The notes under the pieces were generated by a model, which saw nothing but the letters and a program-made list of their open reading frames with translations, made no database searches and was not told where the DNA came from. A program made the position numbers and the translations under genes. A stretch of DNA of 64,000 nt from Agromyces cerinus subsp. cerinus (GTDB taxonomy: Bacteria; Actinomycetota; Actinomycetes; Actinomycetales; Microbacteriaceae), in NCBI RefSeq assembly GCF_900142065.1, contig NZ_FSRJ01000006.1, positions 93,465 through 157,464 of the forward strand. The letters are read 5' to 3'. Below, in pieces: positions 53,562 through 62,200 of this stretch. The stretch's first letter is position 1, and each line of letters starts with the position of its first letter.

Positions 53562-54005
53562 ATGACCATCGTGACCGAGGCATCCGCAGCCGTCGATGAG
53601 GCAATCGCCGAAGTCGAAGTACAGATGAGCCTGCTCTTCAACCGGGCCCGCCTCATCTGGAAGGAGGCGGCGCAGAAGGTCCATCCCGACCTGCAGCCCG
53701 CGGCCTACAAGCTGCTGTCGACGATCGTGCGGCTCGGCTCGGCCAACGCCCACGTGCTCGCGGAGATGTTCGAGATGGACAAGTCCGTGGTGAGCCGCCA
53801 GGTGCGCACGCTCGAGGAGCTCGGTCTCGTCGACACCCGTGCCGACGAGCGCGACGGGCGCGTGCGCGTGCTCGTCGCGACGCCGGTCGCCGAAGAGCGG
53901 GTGCGCGAGGGCAACCAGCAGCGGCTGCGCGACGTGCTGCGCGACCACCCCGAGACGGAGCTGCGCAGCTTCGCCGAGCTGCTCCGGAGCATCGCCGAGG
54001 CCTGA
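53562..54005 (+). CDS. MarR-family regulator of the DHA2 exporter
   Basis: A 147-residue MarR protein: NAHVLAEMFEMDKSVVSRQV recognition region and wing VDTRADERDGRVRVLVATP. One base separates it from the exporter stop, so they form one operon; it most likely represses the promoter at 51753-51796. Confidence 0.92.
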   Translation: MTIVTEASAAVDEAIAEVEVQMSLLFNRARLIWKEAAQKVHPDLQPAAYKLLSTIVRLGSANAHVLAEMFEMDKSVVSRQVRTLEELGLVDTRADERDGRVRVLVATPVAEERVREGNQQRLRDVLRDHPETELRSFAELLRSIAEA

Positions 54006-54025
54006 ACCCGGTCGCCGACCACCAG

Positions 54026-54059
54026 CGAAGGCCCGCACCACTCGGGGTGCGGGCCTTCG
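54026..54059. terminator. Bidirectional terminator between MarR and peptidase genes
   Basis: Perfect 14-base arms CGAAGGCCCGCACC / GGTGCGGGCCTTCG around a 6-base loop, in the convergent gap. Confidence 0.82.
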
Positions 54060-54114
54060 TCGCGTTCGCAGCGACTCGCAGTGCGCCTGCGCCGCGGTTG
54101 CGAGCTGTACCGAG

Positions 54115-55962
54115 CTAGCCCGCCGCGCGCAGCGACGCCTGCAGCGCGCCCATCCCGCCGACCAGGGGCAGGTGCACCGTCGATGCCGACGGCTGGAGGG
54201 TGAGCTCGGTGCCAGGCGCGGGGCGCACGGTGTACTCGGAGTCGGACGACATGATCACGACGCCGATCCGCGAACCTGCCGAGAACACGTAGTCCTTCGG
54301 CTCGAAGTCGAACCCGAAGGAGTACGACGTCCCCGGCACGACCGGCTCGGTCACGGCCGTCGAGCTGCGGTTCTCGACGTCGGTCCAGCCACGCGTGATG
54401 ATCTTCGGCGCACCGGTCGCCGGGTACTCGACGAGCAGCGCCGTGAGGTTGGCCTTGGCGCGATCGACCGAGAGCTTCAGCTCCACCGACGGCGTGCCCG
54501 AGAGGCGCATGGGCTCGCCGAGCACTGCGGTGCGATATGCGAGCCGGTTCGGAGAGGTCTCCGCCGCCGCGAGAGCGTTCGCACCCTTGCTCGCGTCGTC
54601 GATCAGGTTCTCAGTGGCGCGCGAGCCGTCGCGCGAGACGGTGAGCCCGCCGACGCCGTCGGCCGCAGCGGCCGGACCGAACTTCAGCTTGACCTGCTCC
54701 ATGGCGGGGTCGGGCCACTCGGGGTACTCGGTGAGGGTGCGGTCCTCGCGGACGATGTAGGCCTTCGGCAGCTGCTCCACGCCGTTCTCGACGTCGTAGA
54801 GGTAGCGCGTGAACCAGCGGTTGAGCAGCGTGTCGTTCGGGTTGCCGCCGTGGCCGCCCTGGTGGAGGTAGATCTGGTGCGGCACGCCGTTCGCCTTCAG
54901 CGCCTCGTAGAGGTCGGAGGCGTTCTTCGTCATCACGTTCCAGTCGTTCAGCCCGTGCGCGACGAGCGTGGCCGCCGTGATCTTGTCGGCGGAGGCGAGG
55001 TAGTCGCGCTCATCCCAGAACGCGCTCGAGTCGCCGGTGACGCGATCCTGGTTCGCGCGGAGCTCGTCGATGATCGGCTGGCAGATCTCCTGGTCGAACC
55101 GCGTGTACACGTAGTCGGCCAGCACATCGAGGTCTTCACCCTGGTAGCCACCCGGTGCTCGCACGGCGCCGTTCGAGCGGTAGTAGTTGTACCAGCTCGA
55201 GATCGCCGACACCGGCACGATCGCCTCGAGGCCCTCGACACCCGTGCTCGCCACGCCGATCGGCAGCGTGCCGTTGTACGACGTGCCGATCATGCCGACC
55301 CGGCCGGTCGTCCAGTCGGCCGAGACCTCGGTCGCGCGGTCGATGCCCGTGTACGCGGTCGCCCGGCCGTTCAGCCAGTCGATCACGGCCTTGCCGGCGA
55401 GCGACTCGTTCAGGCCGCCCGACGTCGGGCACCCCTCGGACCAACCGCTGCCGAGGCCCTCGGCGTGCACGACGGCGAATCCGCGCGGCACCCAGGTGTT
55501 CTCGAGTGATCCCGAGATGCGCGGGCTCGTGCGATTCGTCGGCGTGAACGCCGGCCACGGCTCCTTCTCGGTCGGCGGGACGCCGATCTCGTGGTCGACT
55601 CCCCAGTTGGTGACCTCGGTGCCGCCGGCGTAGTACGGGCTCATCTCCATGAGCACCGGCACCTTCAGGCCGGCTGCGGTCTCGGGCACGCGCGTCACGT
55701 CGATGTGCACGAGGTCGGGCTTGCCGTCGCGGTCCGAATCGACCTCGCTCTCGACCCACGCCTCCTCGTTGATCCACTCGGACGCCACTCTCGTGAAGAC
55801 CGCTTGCGAGAGGCCGTCCTGGAAGGTCGGCTCGGCGGGCATCGGTGCCGCGTACGCGGGGGTCGCCGCGATGACGAGGCCGCCGGCGAGAACCGACGTC
55901 AGGGCGACGGCGACGACACGACTGCGCCGTCGACGATCTGCGTGTAGGGCCGCTGAAGTCAT
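54115..55962 (-). CDS. Secreted Xaa-Pro dipeptidyl-peptidase (S15)
   Basis: A 615-residue exported serine peptidase. The signal peptide ends near TPAYA-APMP. The alpha/beta-hydrolase domain has the nucleophile in MIGTSYNGTLPIG, the Asp in VAHGLNDWNV and the His in QGGHGGNP; the C-terminal X-Pro/CocE beta domain starts near LAYRTAVLGEPMRLSG and ends STVHLPLVGG. It removes X-Pro dipeptides from peptides outside the cell. AAGGAG lies 7 bases before the ATG at 55962. Confidence 0.92.
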   Translation of the reverse strand: MTSAALHADRRRRSRVVAVALTSVLAGGLVIAATPAYAAPMPAEPTFQDGLSQAVFTRVASEWINEEAWVESEVDSDRDGKPDLVHIDVTRVPETAAGLKVPVLMEMSPYYAGGTEVTNWGVDHEIGVPPTEKEPWPAFTPTNRTSPRISGSLENTWVPRGFAVVHAEGLGSGWSEGCPTSGGLNESLAGKAVIDWLNGRATAYTGIDRATEVSADWTTGRVGMIGTSYNGTLPIGVASTGVEGLEAIVPVSAISSWYNYYRSNGAVRAPGGYQGEDLDVLADYVYTRFDQEICQPIIDELRANQDRVTGDSSAFWDERDYLASADKITAATLVAHGLNDWNVMTKNASDLYEALKANGVPHQIYLHQGGHGGNPNDTLLNRWFTRYLYDVENGVEQLPKAYIVREDRTLTEYPEWPDPAMEQVKLKFGPAAAADGVGGLTVSRDGSRATENLIDDASKGANALAAAETSPNRLAYRTAVLGEPMRLSGTPSVELKLSVDRAKANLTALLVEYPATGAPKIITRGWTDVENRSSTAVTEPVVPGTSYSFGFDFEPKDYVFSAGSRIGVVIMSSDSEYTVRPAPGTELTLQPSASTVHLPLVGGMGALQASLRAAG

Positions 55963-56130
55963 GTGGAGCTCCTTCGATCGAGATCGGGGCCTGTCGGCTC
56001 GCCGCCGCATGCGGACGGAGCGAGGACCCGCTGGCTCACAGGCTAGGCACAGCCGGGGCACGGGTCACGCGTCAGATGTCGCGGCGGGAAGGCGCGGTGG
56101 TCGACAGATGTCGATGCCGACGGCGATCGG

Positions 56131-57357
56131 TCACCGGGCCGTGGGATCGCCGTCGTCGCTCGTCGCCTCGCCCGCACGCAGCAGGAGCGAGATGTGCACC
56201 CCGAGACGATCGAGGCCATCGTCGAGGTCGATGCCGAGGATCCGCTGCGCGCGATTCAGCCGGTTGTAGAGCGAGGTGCGGTGCACGCCCAGACGCGCCG
56301 CCGCGGTCTGCACGTGGCCGGCGGCCGCGAGATACGACGTGAGCGTGTCGATGAGCACGTCGCCGTCGCGTTCCGCCGCCAGTCGCTCCAGGCCGGGCTG
56401 GAAGTCGCCGGACCGCAGACCCGCGGCCGCCGCCGAGTCCAACCCGCGGTACACGCCGAGGCGATCCCAGTGCAGCACGCGCGGCGCGAGCCGGAACGAG
56501 GCGGCGATGCCGAGCGCGCGGCGAGCCTCCCGATAGCTCTCGCGCGCCGCGACGACGGATGCCTCGCCGCCGACCGCGACGCGCGGTGCGACGGTGTTCG
56601 CGCCGAACGCCTCGGCCGCCGACTCGGCGACGACGCCCGCGATGCGGTCGGTGTCCGTGAAGCGACCGGTCGCCGATGGCACGACGACGACCGCGTGGTC
56701 GCGCCTCGCCAACGCCAGCACGCCTCGACCGCCGAGGGCCTGCCGTGCCCGGCGCGCTGCGCGCTCGAGCGGCTCCGCGGCAGGCCCCCGGCTCGACGCG
56801 GGCGCACCCGGGCTCAGCACGTAGGCGCGCAGCAGTCCGCTCTCGAACCGGCCGGACTCGACCAGCTCTGCGGCGGCGGCGCGCCGCACCTCGGCGCGAC
56901 CGAGCATCAGCTCTCGGGCCAACTCGTCTTCCCGCGCAGACTCCCCCTCCAGCGACATCCGAACGCGCGCCCATTCTTCGGCGACCAGTTCGGCCGAAGC
57001 GCTGGCGCGTGCGAGATCGAGCGGCGTCTCGCGCCCGGCTGGCTCGACGGGCTCGATGAACCAGAGGTGACCGAACACGATGCCCGATCGGCCGATCGGC
57101 ACGCAGATGCGCGGCAGCATTCCGAGCTCGGGATTGCCCGGGACGCGCACCGCGGATGTCGCGGCGTAGACGCCGAGCCGGCTGAGCCAGCTGTGGACGG
57201 CTGGATCTGCGCGATGCTCGAGGATCGAGCGACGACGAACCTCGTCGATCTCGTCGGGATGCGGACTATAGGCGACGACGGAACGCCGATGGTCCTCGAC
57301 CAGGGCCGGGCGCCCGAGCTCGGCGGCGATACGGGTGATCGTCTGCTGGAGGCTCAT
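56131..57357 (-). CDS. PucR-family transcriptional regulator
   Basis: A 408-residue CdaR/PucR-type activator. It has an N-terminal sensor half and a C-terminal PucR helix-turn-helix (AAARLGVHRTSLYNRLNRAQ, preceded by DTLTSYLAAAGHVQ). Such regulators control purine, polyamine, sugar acid or proline catabolism. It lies upstream of the X-Pro peptidase gene on the same strand, 168 bases apart, so regulation of that gene is possible but not shown. Confidence 0.88.
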   Translation of the reverse strand: MSLQQTITRIAAELGRPALVEDHRRSVVAYSPHPDEIDEVRRRSILEHRADPAVHSWLSRLGVYAATSAVRVPGNPELGMLPRICVPIGRSGIVFGHLWFIEPVEPAGRETPLDLARASASAELVAEEWARVRMSLEGESAREDELARELMLGRAEVRRAAAAELVESGRFESGLLRAYVLSPGAPASSRGPAAEPLERAARRARQALGGRGVLALARRDHAVVVVPSATGRFTDTDRIAGVVAESAAEAFGANTVAPRVAVGGEASVVAARESYREARRALGIAASFRLAPRVLHWDRLGVYRGLDSAAAAGLRSGDFQPGLERLAAERDGDVLIDTLTSYLAAAGHVQTAAARLGVHRTSLYNRLNRAQRILGIDLDDGLDRLGVHISLLLRAGEATSDDGDPTAR

Positions 57358-57425
57358 GGGCGTCTCGGTCACGGCTCGTGCGGGTGGGGATGCCACCAGC
57401 CTAAGCCGACGAGGCCATGACCGGA

Positions 57426-58034
57426 TCAGACCGGCACGTGCACCGGCACCCGCTCGCCCATCAGCGACATGAGCCGCCGGCAGGTGCGCTGCTCGTTCTC
57501 GGGAAGGCACGACTGCGGGCGGAAGAGGGCGATCTGCTTGATGCCCTCCATCGAGGCCATCAGCAGGTCGACGGCGCGATCGACGTCGTCGCACCGGAAC
57601 TCGCCGGCGCCGACCGCCCGGTGGGTGAGGCCGAGGAAGAACCGCTCGGTCTCGTCGAGGAAGCCCGTCCAGCTCGCGCGCACGTCGGCGTCGTACAGCG
57701 ACATCGCCACGATCTCCGTGGTGAACACCCGGTTCGCGTCGTCGAGCAGGCAGCTTCGCACCGAGAAGGCGACCGCGGCCTCGAGCTGGTCGGCGAGCCG
57801 CTCGTGCACTTCGGTCGCGCCCGCGATCTGGATCCGCCAGGCGCTGTAGTAGAGGTTGCACGCCGCGAGGATGACCTCCTTCTTCGAGGCGTAGTGCCAG
57901 TACAGGCTGCCCTTGGTCACGCCCGCGCCCGCTGCGATCTCGTCCATGTTGACGCCCGCGATGCCGCGCGTCGAGAACAGTGCGAACGCCGCAGCAGCGA
58001 GTTCGTCGGGTTTCGCCGAGGAGATGGTGGCCAT
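57426..58034 (-). CDS. TetR-family regulator
   Basis: A 202-residue TetR protein: recognition region MDEIAAGAGVTKGSLYWHYAS, then an alpha-helical sensor domain with a C-terminal LMASMEGIKQIALFRP. Two dyads lie just upstream of its start (58057, 58079) and a matching one lies before the sugar isomerase gene (59162). ATG at 58034 is chosen because the longer frame would run into the dyad region. Confidence 0.92.
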   Translation of the reverse strand: MATISSAKPDELAAAAFALFSTRGIAGVNMDEIAAGAGVTKGSLYWHYASKKEVILAACNLYYSAWRIQIAGATEVHERLADQLEAAVAFSVRSCLLDDANRVFTTEIVAMSLYDADVRASWTGFLDETERFFLGLTHRAVGAGEFRCDDVDRAVDLLMASMEGIKQIALFRPQSCLPENEQRTCRRLMSLMGERVPVHVPV

Positions 58035-58056
58035 GCCGCTACCGTAGCACCGCGCC

Positions 58057-58070
58057 ATACCGACCGGTAT
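58057..58070. promoter_or_regulatory. TetR operator 1
   Basis: ATACCGACCGGTAT has 6-base arms ATACCG/CGGTAT around AC, 22 bases upstream of the TetR start. Confidence 0.7.
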
Positions 58071-58078
58071 TGAGCGCC

Positions 58079-58092
58079 ATACCGCCCGGGGT
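58079..58092. promoter_or_regulatory. TetR operator 2 (degenerate)
   Basis: ATACCGCCCGGGGT, same start as operator 1, 22 bases away; the right arm is weaker (CGGGGT). Confidence 0.5.
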
Positions 58093-58139
58093 TGAAAGGA
58101 CCGGCTCCGACCGGGGAACCACCGGCCGGAGCCGATCGG

Positions 58140-59051
58140 TCATACGCCGGCGGGAACGCGGGCGAAGCTCGGGACGCGCTCGGTGAAGCCGGCTTCCACG
58201 ATCTCCTTGCGCAGCCACTGCACGGATTCGGCGAGCATCGGGCCGCCCTGCCCCTCGCACTCGATGTTCAGCACGCCGTCGAACCCGTGGGCGCTGAGGC
58301 GTCGCAGGATGGCACGGATGTTGTCGGCGTTGACGCCGTCGCCGGCCGCCACATGGCTGATCGCGATACCGGTGGCACCGCCGCGAGCCGCCTCGGCGAG
58401 CGACGCCGAGACATCCTTGATGTGCACATGCGCGATGCGATCGATGAACCGATCGGCGAAGGCGACCGGGTCGTTGCCGGCGATGAAGGTGTTGCCCGTG
58501 TCGAGGTTGAGGCGCAGCCACGGCGTCTCGCCGCAGAAGTCGAGCATCTCGGCGAGGTACTCGGGCCGGGTCGTGAAGTAGCCGTGCGTCTCGATGGTCA
58601 CGACCACCTGGTGCGCTTCGGCGACGCGGATGATCTCGGTGTAGCTGCGCTTCATCTGGTCGAGCGCCTCGCGGTCCGACAGGCCCTCGGGCTTGTACAG
58701 CCCGTCGGTGGTGGCCACCCGCGGGCAACCCGCCTGCGCCGCCCAGGCGATCGCGCGCTGCACGTAGGGCACGCCGATCGACGGACCATCGAGCCCCGAC
58801 AACGGGTAGGCGGCGTCGATCTGGGAGAACTCGACGCCGTAGCCCTCCATCTTGCGACGGAGCAGCACCGGGTCCTCGAGGAACGAGACATGCGGGAAGT
58901 AGCCGAGGCCCTGGATCCAGCACGCGCCGTCGATCGTGCCGGGCTCGATGTAGTGCACGTCGTGCTCCTGCGCCCAGGCCAGTGCCTGCTCGAACGACTT
59001 GTGGCTGGAGTTGAACGCGTCGGTGTGGAAGCCGATTCCGATCTCCGGCAT
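58140..59051 (-). CDS. Sugar phosphate isomerase/epimerase (xylose-isomerase-like TIM barrel)
   Basis: A 303-residue member of the AP-endonuclease-2 superfamily. Metal-site segments: VTIETHGYFT (Glu), LRLNLDTGNTF (Asp), AHVHIKDV (His) and LNIECEGQGG (Glu). Such enzymes isomerise sugars or inosose, and recur beside ThuA and dehydrogenase genes in 3-keto-sugar or polyol catabolism. AGAGAGG lies 7 bases before the ATG. A TetR-like dyad sits 111 bases upstream; it is transcribed away from the large secreted protein at 59275. Confidence 0.9.
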   Translation of the reverse strand: MPEIGIGFHTDAFNSSHKSFEQALAWAQEHDVHYIEPGTIDGACWIQGLGYFPHVSFLEDPVLLRRKMEGYGVEFSQIDAAYPLSGLDGPSIGVPYVQRAIAWAAQAGCPRVATTDGLYKPEGLSDREALDQMKRSYTEIIRVAEAHQVVVTIETHGYFTTRPEYLAEMLDFCGETPWLRLNLDTGNTFIAGNDPVAFADRFIDRIAHVHIKDVSASLAEAARGGATGIAISHVAAGDGVNADNIRAILRRLSAHGFDGVLNIECEGQGGPMLAESVQWLRKEIVEAGFTERVPSFARVPAGV

Positions 59052-59161
59052 GGGGAACCTCTCTCTCGATCGAATCGACCGTCGATCAGGTTGAGCAGAC
59101 GGCCGGTATGGAGTACTGCAACGCATGACCGCCATCATTGTGCGGCCTGCGGTCGATCGCC

Positions 59162-59175
59162 ATACTAGCCAGTAT
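59162..59175. promoter_or_regulatory. TetR-type operator in the isomerase/ThuA divergent region
   Basis: ATACTAGCCAGTAT matches the TetR site ATACCGACCGGTAT at about 10 of 14 bases with preserved ATAC..GTAT ends. It lies between the isomerase start (59051) and the large secreted protein start (59275), so could regulate both. Confidence 0.6.
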
Positions 59176-59274
59176 TGACGTTTCGATGCTGCTGACCATA
59201 GCATGCAGAACGTCGGCTTATGCCAACTCCATGACTGAAGTTGCCCATTCACTGTTGAAAGGCGCGGTAGCACG

Positions 59275-62200
59275 ATGAAGTCCAACCGAAAGACCCCGGT
59301 CCTCGCGACCGGACTCGCACTGGCGGCGGCGCTGACCGTCGGATTGGTGAGTCCGGCATCAGCGCATCCGAACCACGACGCCGAGCCCGAGTTCCGGGCC
59401 CTGATCTTCTCCGAGACGGCCGGATTCGTGCACGACTCGGTCGCCGAGGCGAAGGCGATGTGGGACGAGCTCGCGGCGGAGAACCACTTCGAGGTCGTCC
59501 AAGCCACGGATTCCGCGCTCTTCACCGACGCGGGGCTCGCCGATTTCGACGTGATCGTGCTCGCACAGGCGTCGGGCGACTTCTGGAACGCCTCGGAGGA
59601 AGCGGCATTCGAGAAGTACGTCCGCGGCGGCGGCGGCGTCGTGGCGATGCACAACCCGATCGACAGCGAGCAGGGCAACGCCTTCTACCGATCGCTCATC
59701 GGCACCGAGTTCACCGCGCACTCGGCAGCGAACACCCCCGGTGTGCTCGACGTCGTCGACGGCGACCACCCGTCGACCACCGAGCTGCCCGACAGCATCA
59801 CCCGCAATGAGGAGTGGTACGGCTACACGAAGTCGGTGCGCGGCGACAAGCACGTGCTCACCGAGCTCGACCCCACGAGCGTGCCGGCGAACACCGCCGG
59901 TCGCATGCTCGACCACCCGGTCACCTGGTGCGCCCCGTATGAGGGCGGCCGCACCTGGATCACCTCGATCGGGCACTCCAAGGCGTCGTACAGCGAGGCC
60001 CTCGTGCGCCAGCACGCCCTCGGCGGCATCCGCTACGCAGCCGGTGTCGTCGAAGGCGACTGCACGGCGACCGACTGGGACAACTTCGACAAGGTGCCGC
60101 TCGACACCGAGACCTCGGCGCCGTGGGGCATTGCGATCGCTCCCGACGAGCGCGTGTTCTTCACCGAACTCGTGCGCGGCCAGGTGCGCATCTACGACCC
60201 CGCCCTGCAGTCGACCGTGACCGCAGCGACGATCCCGGTCTACGGCGACGGCGAGAACGGCATGACCGGCCTCACCCTCGACCCCGACTTCGAGACCAAC
60301 GGCTGGGTGTACCTGTACTACTCGCCCGTCGGCACCCCCGTGAACCGGCTCTCCCGCTTCACGATGGCGGGCAACACCATGCAGCTCGACACCGAGAAGG
60401 TCATGCTCGAGGTGCCGGCGACCCGCGTCGCCGGTGAGATCGGCCACACGGGCGGCACCCTGCGCATCGACGGCCAGGGCGACCTCTGGCTCTCGGTCGG
60501 CGACGACGTCGTGCCGTTCGAGTCCTCGGGCTACACCCCGATCGACGAGCGACCCGGGCGCGGCCACTTCGACGCCCAGCGCACCTCGTCGAACACGAAC
60601 GACCTTCGCGGCAAGCTCCTGCGCATCCACCCCGAAGACGACGGCACCTACTCGATTCCCGAGGGCAACATGTTCGCCCCCGGCACCGAGAAGACGCGCC
60701 CCGAGATCTTCGCGATGGGCTTCCGCAACCCGTTCCGCTTCAGCGTCGACCTCGACGGCACGGTGTATCTGGCCGACTACGGCCCCGACGCCGGCAGCGC
60801 GAACGCGAACCGCGGACCGGCGGGCTACGTCGAGTGGCAGGTCATCCGCGGGCCCGGCAACTACGGCTGGCCGTACTGCCACGCGAACAACATCGCGTAC
60901 AACGACTTCAACTTCGCGACCAACGCCTCCGGAGCGAAGTTCGACTGCGCGAACCCGGTGAACGACTCGCCGAACAACACGGGTCTCACCCAGCTGCCTG
61001 CGTCGATCCCGGCCGAGGTGTACTACTCCTACGGCGCATCGGCGGAGTTCCCGCAGCTCGGCAGCGGTTCCGGCTCCCCCATGGCAGGGCCCGTCTACCA
61101 CTTCGACGAGGCGCTCGAATCCGACCGCAAGTGGCCGAAGTACTTCGACGGCACGCCGCTCTTCTACGAGTGGGGACGCAACTACATCAAGGAGTTCCAG
61201 CTCGACGGCGACGGCAAGCTCAAGGCCATCAACCCCGTGCTGAACAACCTGCAGTTCCTCTCACCGCTCGACCTGCAGTTCGGCCCCGACGGCGCGCTCT
61301 ACCTGCTCGAATGGGGCGGCGGCTACGGCCGTGACAACCCGAACTCGGGCCTCTACCGCATCGACTACTCGTCGACCGGCCGCGCGCCCACCGCATCGGC
61401 GTCGGCCGACGTCACCTCGGGCGGCGCGCCGCTCACCGTCGAGTTCTCGAGCGAGGGCACCGTCGACCACGACGGCGACGAGTTCGAGTACCTCTGGGAG
61501 TTCGGCGACGGCGCCACCTCGACCGAGGCGAACCCGAGCCACACGTACGCGGAGAACGGCAACTACGAGGCCCGCCTCACGGTCACCGAACTCACCGAGT
61601 ACGCGAAGACGGGCACCGCGACGGTCGCGATCGTCGTGGGCAACACCGCTCCGACGGTGACGATCACGACGCCCCCGAACGGCGGCTTCTTCGGCTGGGG
61701 CGACACCCTGCCGTGGAAGGTCGAGGTGACCGACCCCGAAGACGGCGAGATCGACTGCGCCGACCTCGCGGTGCAGCCGGCCCTCGGCCACGACGACCAC
61801 GCCCACCCGGTCGATGCGGTGCACGCCTGCGAGGGCGACGCGCTGACGATCCTCGACGAGGGCCACGCCGCGGCCGACGCCTTCTGGGTGATCGACGCCC
61901 GCTACACCGACAAGGGCGGCGACGGCGGCATCCAGCCGCTGACCTCGAGCGACACCAACGTCTACCGTGCGAAGCGATTCCAGGCGCACTATTGGGACGA
62001 AGTCGACGACGTCGCCGTGGAGAACAATGCGGCGGCGGAGCAGGGACAGTACGTCGGTGACATCCAGGACGGCGACTGGCTGCGCTACGGCGACGTGAAC
62101 TTCCAGGGCATCGACGCCGTGCGCTACCGCGTCTCCGCCGGCCCCGAGGGCGGCGGCACCATCGAGCTGCGCCTCGACTCGCCGACCGGCGAGCTGCTGG

